Shown one piece after another: positions 51,949-57,646 of a DNA stretch of 64,000 nucleotides. The stretch comes from JABFXX01 sp036489755 (GTDB taxonomy: Bacteria; Myxococcota_A; Polyangia; Haliangiales; Haliangiaceae), in the NCBI GenBank assembly GCA_036489755.1, contig DASXFD010000019.1:113821-177820 (forward strand), written 5' to 3'. The notes under the pieces were generated by a model, which was not told the DNA's origin, did not search any database, and was given only the letters and a program-made list of their open reading frames with translations. The number at the start of each line of letters is the position of its first letter. The first letter of the stretch is position 1. The position numbers and the translations under genes are program-made.

Positions 51949-52019
51949 GCCTCCGTAGCTCAACGTAGAGTGCCCGACTCTTACTCGGGAAGTTGCTGGT
52001 GCGAGTCCAGCCGGAGGCA
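51949..52019 (+). tRNA. tRNA-Lys(CTT), atypical D- and T-loops
   Basis: 71 nt. Acceptor GCCTCCG/CGGAGGC, anticodon stem CCCGA/TCGGG with loop CTCTTAC (CUU). The T-loop reads TGCGAGT (G55 in place of U55) and the short D-loop AACGTA lacks the G18-G19 pair, so the usual D-loop/T-loop contact cannot form normally. Discriminator A; no CCA. Confidence 0.88.
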
Positions 52020-52025
52020 CGTATC

Positions 52026-52097
52026 GCGGACGAGGCCGCTAGGCGCGGCACTTTCCTGCCAAGGAAGATCAGACGGGTTCGAATCCCGTCGTCCGCT
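52026..52097 (+). tRNA. tRNA-Gly(GCC)
   Basis: 72 nt. Acceptor GCGGACG/CGTCCGC, D-stem GCCG/CGGC, anticodon loop CTGCCAA (GCC), T-arm ACGGG-TTCGAAT-CCCGT, discriminator T as in bacterial tRNA-Gly. A8 in place of U8. No CCA. Confidence 0.92.
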
Positions 52098-52110
52098 CGC
52101 TTCGTCGATC

Positions 52111-52181
52111 GCCCCTGCAGCACGAAGGTCGTGTGGCTGTTCCGTAAACAGCTGGCGTCGGTTCGATTCCGACCGGGGGCT
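52111..52181 (+). tRNA. tRNA-Thr(CGT), C33 variant
   Basis: 71 nt. Acceptor GCCCCTG/CGGGGGC, D-stem CACG/CGTG, anticodon stem GCTGT/ACAGC with loop TCCGTAA: anticodon CGU with C33. T-arm GTCGG-TTCGATT-CCGAC. C8 in place of U8, discriminator T, no CCA. G1-C72 and C2-G71 agree with Thr identity. Confidence 0.85.
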
Positions 52182-52187
52182 CGATAC

Positions 52188-52260
52188 GACTCCGTCTTCT
52201 AATGGATCAGGATCTGAGATTACGAATCTCAGGATGGCGGTTCGAGTCCGTCCGGAGTCA
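52188..52260 (+). tRNA. tRNA-Arg(ACG)
   Basis: 73 nt. Acceptor GACTCCG/CGGAGTC, anticodon stem TGAGA/TCTCA with loop TTACGAA (ACG, normally deaminated to ICG), T-arm GGCGG-TTCGAGT-CCGTC, discriminator A. No CCA. Confidence 0.92.
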
Positions 52261-52265
52261 CGCAT

Positions 52266-52338
52266 GGCAAGCAACTCATCTGGTGGTGAGGCCGGTTTCA
52301 TACGCCGGACGTGCAGGGTTCGATCCCCTGGCTTGCTA
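52266..52338 (+). tRNA. tRNA-Met(CAT)
   Basis: 73 nt. Acceptor GGCAAGC with GCTTGCT (G1-U72 wobble), D-stem CTCA/TGAG, anticodon stem CCGGT/GCCGG with loop TTCATAC (CAU), T-arm CAGGG-TTCGATC-CCCTG, discriminator A. A8. Elongator Met is assumed; an Ile(CAU, lysidine) identity cannot be excluded. No CCA. Confidence 0.88.
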
Positions 52339-52346
52339 CGAAGTTT

Positions 52347-52421
52347 CGAGGTGTGGCTCAACCTGGTTAGAGCGCGCGGTTCGGGACCGCGAGACTGGTG
52401 GTTCGAATCCACTCACCTCGA
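52347..52421 (+). tRNA. tRNA-Pro(CGG)
   Basis: 75 nt and fully canonical in shape. Acceptor CGAGGTG/CACCTCG (C1-G72 as in bacterial Pro), U8, D-stem GCTC/GAGC, anticodon stem CGCGG/CCGCG with loop TTCGGGA (CGG), T-arm GGTGG-TTCGAAT-CCACT, discriminator A. No CCA. Confidence 0.94.
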
Positions 52422-52430
52422 CGACGATGC

Positions 52431-52503
52431 GGCGAGCAGCTCACCTGGGGGTGATGGCAGTCCTACAAACTGCATGCGCAGGGTTCGATTCCCTGGCTCG
52501 CTA
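52431..52503 (+). tRNA. tRNA-Val(TAC), C33 variant
   Basis: 73 nt. Acceptor GGCGAGC with GCTCGCT (G1-U72), anticodon stem GCAGT/ACTGC with loop CCTACAA: UAC with C33. T-arm CAGGG-TTCGATT-CCCTG, discriminator A, A8. The acceptor and T-arm closely resemble the tRNA-Met gene at 52266, suggesting duplication. No CCA. Confidence 0.87.
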
Positions 52504-52508
52504 CAAGC

Positions 52509-52579
52509 GTTCCGTTAGCACAGTGGAAGTGCAGTCGCCCGATAAGCGGCCTACGAAGGTTCGAATCCTTCACGGAGCA
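52509..52579 (+). tRNA. tRNA-Ile(GAT), C33 variant
   Basis: 71 nt. Acceptor GTTCCGT with ACGGAGC, U8, D-stem GCAC/GTGC, anticodon stem GTCGC/GCGGC with loop CCGATAA: GAU with C33. T-arm GAAGG-TTCGAAT-CCTTC, discriminator A. No CCA. Confidence 0.87.
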
Positions 52580-52593
52580 CTCGATATGTTTTT

Positions 52594-52665
52594 GGTGCGC
52601 GTAGTGTAGTGGTCGCACGCGAGAATGTGACTCTCGTAGATCGGGTTCGATTCCCGTCACGCACC
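52594..52665 (+). tRNA. tRNA-His(GTG)
   Basis: 72 nt including the His-specific extra G at -1 (52594), which pairs with C73. Anticodon stem CGAGA/TCTCG with loop ATGTGAC (GUG), T-loop TTCGATT. The acceptor has a C6-A67 mismatch. The G-1:C73 identity element argues that this gene is under functional constraint. No CCA. Confidence 0.92.
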
Positions 52666-52674
52666 CTGCGATTC

Positions 52675-52746
52675 GGGGAGACATGCCCAAGGAGGCGAGC
52701 TGCACTTGCAATGCGGCTGTGGCCGGTTCGATTCCGGTTCTCTCCA
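52675..52746 (+). tRNA. tRNA-Ala(TGC)
   Basis: 72 nt. Acceptor GGGGAGA with TCTCTCC contains the G3-U70 wobble, the main alanine identity element. Anticodon stem CTGCA/TGCGG with loop CTTGCAA (UGC), T-arm GCCGG-TTCGATT-CCGGT, discriminator A, C8. No CCA. Confidence 0.92.
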
Positions 52747-52753
52747 CCCGAGC

Positions 52754-52821
52754 GCCTCTGCACGTGGACGTGACCCGAGTCTCCGAAGCTCGGCGAGCTG
52801 GTTCGAGTCCAGCCGGAGGCA
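52754..52821 (+). tRNA. tRNA-Arg(CCG), 68-nt form with reduced D-arm
   Basis: Only 68 nt. Acceptor GCCTCTG/CGGAGGC, anticodon stem CGAGT/GCTCG with loop CTCCGAA (CCG), T-arm GCTGG-TTCGAGT-CCAGC, discriminator A. Between the acceptor and anticodon stems there are only about 14 nt (CACGTGGACGTGAC), enough for a 3-bp stem with a tiny loop. The 3' half resembles tRNA-Lys(CTT) at 51949. No CCA. Confidence 0.85.
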
Positions 52822-52834
52822 CGACGCAATGCAC

Positions 52835-52908
52835 GTCGCGGTAGCCCAACTGGTAGCGGCAGTGGTCTGAGAGGCCATCCAGTGCGGGTTCGAATCCCGC
52901 TCGCGACA
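52835..52908 (+). tRNA. tRNA-Leu(GAG) without long variable arm
   Basis: 74 nt. Acceptor GTCGCGG/TCGCGAC, U8, D-stem GCC/GGC, anticodon stem GTGGT/GCCAT with loop CTGAGAG (GAG), T-arm GCGGG-TTCGAAT-CCCGC, discriminator A. The variable region is 5 nt (CCAGT), whereas bacterial tRNA-Leu is class II with a long arm. No CCA. Confidence 0.88.
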
Positions 52909-52914
52909 CGACAC

Positions 52915-52988
52915 GCCGGCGTAGCCCAACTGGTAGTGGCAGCGCGTTCAGAACGCGTACAGTGACGGTTCGAATCCGTCCGCCGGCA
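52915..52988 (+). tRNA. tRNA-Leu(CAG) without long variable arm
   Basis: 74 nt. Acceptor GCCGGCG/CGCCGGC, anticodon stem GCGCG/CGCGT with loop TTCAGAA (CAG), T-arm GACGG-TTCGAAT-CCGTC, discriminator A, 5-nt variable loop. The D-arm nearly repeats that of the preceding tRNA-Leu (TAGCCCAACTGGTAG), so the two are duplicates with changed anticodon and stems. No CCA. Confidence 0.88.
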
Positions 52989-52993
52989 CGCGC

Positions 52994-53067
52994 GCCACCG
53001 TGGCCCAACTGGCAGAGGCGACCGATTCAAGATCGGGAAGTTGCGAGTTCGACTCTCGCCGGTGGCA
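52994..53067 (+). tRNA. tRNA-Leu(CAA) without long variable arm
   Basis: 74 nt. Acceptor GCCACCG/CGGTGGC, D-arm TGGCCCAACTGGCAG, anticodon stem CCGA/TCGG with loop TTCAAGA (CAA), T-arm GCGAG-TTCGACT-CTCGC, discriminator A, variable loop about 5 nt. Third member of the same duplicated series. No CCA. Confidence 0.88.
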
Positions 53068-53082
53068 CTGCACGATTCACTT

Positions 53083-53156
53083 GCCGTCATGGTGACCGCG
53101 GCGCGGCACGCTCGCCTGGTATGCGAGAAGGCTCGGTTCGACCCCGAGTGACGGCT
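53083..53156 (+). tRNA. tRNA-Thr(GGT)
   Basis: 74 nt. Acceptor GCCGTCA/TGACGGC, D-stem GTG/CAC with a large 12-nt loop, anticodon stem CTCGC/GCGAG with loop CTGGTAT (GGU), T-arm CTCGG-TTCGACC-CCGAG, discriminator T. No CCA. Confidence 0.92.
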
Positions 53157-53160
53157 CCGA

Positions 53161-53232
53161 TCAGGTGTGGTCCAACGGCAGGAACGCTGGGCTTTGACCC
53201 CAGAGATCGAGGTTCGAGTCCTCGCACCTGAG
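53161..53232 (+). tRNA. tRNA-Gln(TTG)
   Basis: 72 nt. Acceptor TCAGGTG/CACCTGA with U1-A72 and discriminator G, both bacterial glutamine identity features. Anticodon stem CTGGG/CCCAG with loop CTTTGAC (UUG), T-arm CGAGG-TTCGAGT-CCTCG. No CCA. Confidence 0.94.
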
Positions 53233-53237
53233 CTTTC

Positions 53238-53310
53238 GCATCGGTCGCCAAGTGGCAAAGGCACGCGCCTGCAAAGCGCGAACACGCGGGTTCGAGTCCC
53301 GCCCGATGCT
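53238..53310 (+). tRNA. tRNA-Cys(GCA)
   Basis: 73 nt. Acceptor GCATCGG/CCGATGC, discriminator T as required for Cys, anticodon stem CGCGC/GCGCG with loop CTGCAAA (GCA), T-arm GCGGG-TTCGAGT-CCCGC. The last tRNA of the array; a GAGATT/AATCTC hairpin lies near 53327-53343, with no T-tract. No CCA. Confidence 0.95.
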
Positions 53311-53379
53311 CGATCGATTGCATCGCGAGATTGCCGAAATCTCCAAGAGCTCGCCACGCGCGCCGCGTACGGTGGCGCG

Positions 53380-54657
53380 ATGCCCAGCCGCTTCACGGCG
53401 ATCCGGCTCGTGTTGCGCGGCAGGAACTACCGCCTGTTCGTCGTCGGCCAGCTCGTGTCGCTCGTCGGGACCTGGACGCGATCGGTCGCGCAAGCGTGGC
53501 TCGTGTATCGGCTCACCGGCTCGGCGCTGTGGCTCGGTGTCGTCGCGGCGTGTCAGCAAGTGCCCGTCGTGATCTTCGCGTCGCTCGGCGGCTCGCTCGC
53601 CGATCGGTACCGCCGTCGTACGACGCTCGTGATCACGCAGCTCGCGGCGATGGCGCTGTCGTTCACGCTGGCCGGCCTCGCGATGAGCGGGACCATCCGG
53701 CTGTCTCACATGATCGTCGTGGCCGTGCTGGCGGGCGTCGTCAGCTCCGTCGACATCCCGACGCGACAAGCGTTCGTCGCCGACATGGTCGGACGCGACC
53801 GCCTGATGACCGCCGTCGCGCTCAACGCGTCGATGGCGATGTGTGCGGCGAGCCTGGGGCCGGTGATCGCCGGCTTCGCGGTCGACGCCGTGGGCGAAGG
53901 TTGGTGCTTCTTCGGCGACGGCGTGAGCTTCGCGGCGGTGATCGCGGCGCTGCTCGCGATGCGCGAGCTCCCGGCGCCGAACGCGGCGCGATCCGCCGAG
54001 TCGTTCGCGACGCGGATCGCGGTCGGCTTTTCGTTCGCGCGCCGCAACACGCAGGTGCGCGCACTGCTCGCGCTGCTCGCGATCACAGCGTTCGCCGGAC
54101 TGCCCTACGGCACGTTGTTTCCCGTGCTCGCAGCGCAGGTCTTTCACGGCGACGCGCGCGCGCTCGGCGCGTTGACCGCCGCCAGTGGCGTCGGCGCATT
54201 GCTCGGCGCGGCAATGCTCGCGCTGCGCCGTGGCGGCGCGCCTACGATGCGCTTGATCGGGCTCGCGTGCGCGATGCTCGGCGCCACGCTGGTCGCGTTC
54301 GCGTGCTCGCACCAGCTCTGGCTCTCGCTCGTGCTGCTCGTTCCGCTCGGCGCGGCGACGATGATCCAGGTCAGCGCGACGAACACGCTGATCCAGCTCG
54401 CCACGCCCGATGCCTTGCGCGGACGCGTCATGGCGATCTGGGCGATGGTCGTCATGGGCTTCGTGCCGCTCGGCGCGCTCGTCGCGAGCGCCGTCGCCAG
54501 CCTCGCCTCGCCCGGACTTCCGCTCGCGGTCGGAGGTGTGATCTGCGTGCTCGCCGCGGTCGGCTTCAGACGTTCGGGGTCCTGCGCACGAACGGCAGCT
54601 GACCCGCCAGGAACTGACCCGGCGACACGCCGAGCAGCGCGCGAAACTCCGCGTTGA
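53380..54657 (+). CDS. MFS transporter (enterobactin exporter/EntS-like)
   Basis: 425 aa, about 11-12 membrane helices. Start ATG 53380, after the tRNA array (the frame runs upstream through tRNA genes and is not coding there). MFS features: NYRLFVVGQLVSLVGTWTRSVAQAWLVYRLTGSA, ASLGGSLADRYRRRTTLVITQ (the A-motif GxxADRxxRR), DIPTRQAFVADMVGRDRL and TPDALRGRVMAIWAM. This pattern fits the EntS/MFS_3 exporter group; the substrate is unknown. The 3' end overlaps the convergent AraC gene by 92 bp. Confidence 0.92.
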   Translation: MPSRFTAIRLVLRGRNYRLFVVGQLVSLVGTWTRSVAQAWLVYRLTGSALWLGVVAACQQVPVVIFASLGGSLADRYRRRTTLVITQLAAMALSFTLAGLAMSGTIRLSHMIVVAVLAGVVSSVDIPTRQAFVADMVGRDRLMTAVALNASMAMCAASLGPVIAGFAVDAVGEGWCFFGDGVSFAAVIAALLAMRELPAPNAARSAESFATRIAVGFSFARRNTQVRALLALLAITAFAGLPYGTLFPVLAAQVFHGDARALGALTAASGVGALLGAAMLALRRGGAPTMRLIGLACAMLGATLVAFACSHQLWLSLVLLVPLGAATMIQVSATNTLIQLATPDALRGRVMAIWAMVVMGFVPLGALVASAVASLASPGLPLAVGGVICVLAAVGFRRSGSCARTAADPPGTDPATRRAARETPR

Positions 54658-55327
54658 GGTGCGGCTGATCGCAATAGTCATGGTGCGCGGCCAACCGGGC
54701 CCAGCTCGCGCTGCCCGCTTCGGCGACGACGCGCAACACGCGCTCGATGCGCGCGAAGCGTTTCGGCGACGTGCCGACGTGATCGACGAACGCTTGACGA
54801 AGCGAACGCTCGCTCGCGCCGAGCGCACGCGCGAGCCGTGGCACGTTCGCGGCCGCCGTCGCCATCCGCAGCGCCTCGACCGCGTGACGCGCGAGGGTCG
54901 CTCCACGAACGCGCGCATCGGTGCGCATCCGGTCGGCAATCAGATCTTCGATCGCGAGGAGCGCGGCCTGCGGCTGTTCGCACCACTGCGCGACGCGCTC
55001 GAGCATCTCGCGCGCACGTCCACCCCAAAGGTCTTCGAGATCGACGACGCGATCGGCAAGCTCGTGGAGCGGAACGCCGAACACCGCACGCGCGGCGTCG
55101 GGCTGCAGCACGAGCTGCACGTAGAACGGCCCCGGAACGACGAGCCAGTACTTCGCGACCGTGCTCGGACCCGCCGCACTCGCCTTCACGACGCCTCGCG
55201 GCGTGACATGCAGAACCAGCTGCGCGCTGCAGGTCGGGAGTCGCACGAGCTCGACCTCGTGCGTGCCGCTCGGCGCACGTTCTCCTCGTGCGCTCGCGAC
55301 AGCCGCGCGCACCGACGGCGGGGCCAC
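54566..55327 (-). CDS. AraC-family transcriptional regulator
   Basis: 253 aa from GTG 55327, chosen because a perfect GGAGGT lies 9 bp upstream (55337-55342). The N-terminal half (VELVRLPTCSAQLVLHVTPRG, GVPLHELADRVVDLEDLWG) resembles the DUF6597-type sensory domain. The C-terminal DNA-binding domain has VPRLARALGASERSLRQAFVDHVGTSPKRFARIERVLRVV and HYDYCDQPHLNAEFRALLGVSPGQFLAGQ-like second HTH segments (the first reads HHDYCDQPH). It is divergent from the esterase gene (55425), a likely target, and convergent with the MFS gene. Confidence 0.9.
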   Translation of the reverse strand: MAPPSVRAAVASARGERAPSGTHEVELVRLPTCSAQLVLHVTPRGVVKASAAGPSTVAKYWLVVPGPFYVQLVLQPDAARAVFGVPLHELADRVVDLEDLWGGRAREMLERVAQWCEQPQAALLAIEDLIADRMRTDARVRGATLARHAVEALRMATAAANVPRLARALGASERSLRQAFVDHVGTSPKRFARIERVLRVVAEAGSASWARLAAHHDYCDQPHLNAEFRALLGVSPGQFLAGQLPFVRRTPNV

Positions 55328-55424
55328 GAGCGTGGGACCTCCGTCCTGAGCGATTCTCGCGACGCGCGTTCGGGGCAAGACGGCCGCTCGATTGTATCGG
55401 CGATTTCCCCTAGAGTCCGTCGCG

Positions 55425-56420
55425 ATGAAGTCCGTCGTGCTCACCGCGCTCGTCGCGTGCAGCTCGCAACACGGTGCAACCTCGAGCGACGCGTCGATCG
55501 CCTCGAGCGACGCGCACGCGGGCGACGCCGGCGACGCGGTCGCGTGTGGAATGCGCACCACGATGCGCGGGCTCACCAATCGCAGCGTCGTCGTCGGCGG
55601 CATCACGCGGACCTACCTCGTGTACTTGCCCGCGGCCGCCGATCCGACCGCGCCGTTGCCGCTCGTGTTCGTGTTCCACGGCTACACGATGAGCGGCCAA
55701 GAGATGCACGACATGACGCAGTACGCGACGCTCGCCGACAGCGACGGCATCGCGCTCGCGTTTCCCGACGGCGAAGGCGGCCCGGACTCGCTCGGAGATC
55801 CATGGAACGTCGAAGATCCGGGCCAGACGGTGTGCGGCGCGGGTCAAGACGTCTCGGCGACCGGCGACGATTTCGCGTTCGTCGACGCGATGAAAGCCGA
55901 CATCGCGCAAGATCAATGCCTCGACGCGGCACACGTGTTCTCGACGGGGTTTTCGATGGGCGCGTACTTCACCGAGCACGTCGGCTGCTACCGCAGCGAC
56001 GTCCGTGCGATCGCACCGCACTCGGGCGGCACGCTGGCGGACCTCTCGGTCTGCACGACCGGCCACGTGCCGATCATCCTGTTCCACGGCACGTCGGATT
56101 CCGTCATCGACGACGCGTGCGACGATCCCTCGGTCACGCCCGACACGGGATTCACCGCAGCGGCCGCGTTGTGGGCCGCAAAGAACGGATGCGCGACGAC
56201 GTACACGACGATCGCCGCGAACGGCTCCGGCGGAGGCTCCGGGCAATGCCGGCTCTACGACGGTTGCCCCGCCGACGGTCAGGTCGAGCTCTGCACGTTC
56301 GACGGCATGGATCATTGTTGGGCCGGCGGCGCGACGACAGGAGCCGCCGGCAACGCGTGCCCGACGTACGCGAACGCGACGCAGCTCGAGTGGGACTTCT
56401 TCAAGCACTACGCGTGGTGA
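55425..56420 (+). CDS. secreted CE1/PHB-depolymerase-like esterase, lipoprotein
   Basis: 331 aa from ATG 55425. Lipobox ALVACSS, then a Ser/Asp/Ala linker. Alpha/beta hydrolase of the LpqC/feruloyl esterase type: YLVYLPAAADPTAPLPLVFVFHGYTMSG (oxyanion His-Gly), nucleophile elbow STGFSMGAYF (Ser about residue 179), HGTSDSVIDDACDD (Asp) and DGMDHCWAGG (His). Several Cys pairs suggest disulfides. Substrates may be feruloylated polysaccharide or polyhydroxyalkanoate. Its N-terminus and promoter face the AraC gene. Confidence 0.92.
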   Translation: MKSVVLTALVACSSQHGATSSDASIASSDAHAGDAGDAVACGMRTTMRGLTNRSVVVGGITRTYLVYLPAAADPTAPLPLVFVFHGYTMSGQEMHDMTQYATLADSDGIALAFPDGEGGPDSLGDPWNVEDPGQTVCGAGQDVSATGDDFAFVDAMKADIAQDQCLDAAHVFSTGFSMGAYFTEHVGCYRSDVRAIAPHSGGTLADLSVCTTGHVPIILFHGTSDSVIDDACDDPSVTPDTGFTAAAALWAAKNGCATTYTTIAANGSGGGSGQCRLYDGCPADGQVELCTFDGMDHCWAGGATTGAAGNACPTYANATQLEWDFFKHYAW

Positions 56421-56565
56421 TCGATCGCGCGCACGTTGGCGCCGGTCTGCCCACACATGCTCCGCGGAACAGCTCCACCGACGAGTGCGAGCGAGCTAAC
56501 AGTCGAGCTCCCGTGCGAAGCACCCCGATTGTTTGAGCACGAACGATCGTGCGAGCGTGCCGACC

Positions 56566-57645
56566 ATGCGGGTGATCGCGTCATGTCTCGTGTCCGTCGG
56601 CTGTCTCGCGTGCAACTCGTCGAGCTCGATGCTCAGGGAAGGCCCACTCCCCGGTGGGCTCGATGCAGCCGGCGGTTCGTCGACGACGTCGCCGGATTCG
56701 TCGACGGCGATGCCACCGTCCAGCGACGCCGCGATTCCGGGCGTCGGTCCGTACTTCGAGCACCCGATGTTCTTCAACACCGATGTCTCCGCGCTGACCA
56801 AGGCGAGCAACAGCGACCAGATCATCGCGGCGCTCGCAAGCGAGGGCGGCTGGGGCAACGGCAACGTCATGCAGATCGATACCGAGATCGACGTGCTATC
56901 GGCCGACAACACGACGCCGATGAAGTCGTTCACGCCGACGAGCGACTTCTACACGCCGGATTGCGATCAAGCGCAAATCCCCGTCCCCGCCGGCGGCGAC
57001 GTCGAGGGCGAGACCGGCTACACGTGCACCGGTGACGGCGACTGCCACCTCATCGTCTACCAGAACGATTCGAAGACGCTCTACGAGATGTGGCGCGCGA
57101 ACATCGCATCGGACGGCACGTTCGACGGCGGCTGCCTCGCCGTGTGGGACGGCACCAAGACGTACACCAGCGCGCTGCGCGGCGAGCAGTGCACGAGCGC
57201 CGACGCCGCCGGCTTTCCGATCGCGCCGCTGCTCTTCACCGCCGACGAGGTCGCGGCCGGCCACATCGACCACGCGATCCGCTTCATCCTTCCGAACGAT
57301 CGCGATCAGGTCGGCTTCGTGCCGCCGGCGACGCACGGCACCTCGACCACGGGCGGCACCAATGCGTCCTACTACGGCGTGCACCTTCGCTTGCGCGCCG
57401 ACTACCCGATCGACTCGCTGCCGGCCGGCGCGCAGGTCGTCGCGCGCGCGATGCAGAAGTACGGCATGTATCAGGCCGATGGCGGGAACATCGCGCTGAC
57501 CGCGCAGAGCGATCGCCACACCACCGCAAAGTGGGCCGACCTGCTCGGCTCCAAGGACCTCGCCGCGCTCCAGGTCTCGGACTTCGAGGTCATCGATCAC
57601 GGTGCGCACAGCGCGCTGACCGGCGACTGCGTGCGCGCGCCCTGA
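56566..57645 (+). CDS. uncharacterised lipoprotein with CTSADAAGFPIAP motif
   Basis: 359 aa. Signal with lipobox SVGCLACN and a Ser/Pro linker. The body carries GYTCTGDGDCHLIVYQNDSKTLYEMWRANI, GEQCTSADAAGFPIAPLLFTADEVAAGHIDHAIRF, YYGVHLRLRADYPIDSLPAGAQVVARAMQKYGMYQADGG. I recognise this block arrangement as a recurrent extracellular family of soil bacteria but not its function. Start ATG 56566 gives a proper signal peptide. A 145-bp spacer separates it from the esterase. Confidence 0.82.
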   Translation: MRVIASCLVSVGCLACNSSSSMLREGPLPGGLDAAGGSSTTSPDSSTAMPPSSDAAIPGVGPYFEHPMFFNTDVSALTKASNSDQIIAALASEGGWGNGNVMQIDTEIDVLSADNTTPMKSFTPTSDFYTPDCDQAQIPVPAGGDVEGETGYTCTGDGDCHLIVYQNDSKTLYEMWRANIASDGTFDGGCLAVWDGTKTYTSALRGEQCTSADAAGFPIAPLLFTADEVAAGHIDHAIRFILPNDRDQVGFVPPATHGTSTTGGTNASYYGVHLRLRADYPIDSLPAGAQVVARAMQKYGMYQADGGNIALTAQSDRHTTAKWADLLGSKDLAALQVSDFEVIDHGAHSALTGDCVRAP

Positions 57646-57646
57646 C

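Noticed and set aside
52551..53396. Long - strand frame (281 codons) through the tRNA array, and similar shorter ones
   Set aside because: It crosses more than ten tRNA genes on the opposite strand, and its peptide repeats (SGTRT, ESNR and similar) are the reverse complement of T-arms. It is not a protein gene.
55328..55606. Longer N-terminus for the AraC-like gene, starting at TTG 55378 or further upstream
   Set aside because: A perfect GGAGGT sits 9 bp before GTG 55327, and the longer frame would overlap the divergent esterase start.
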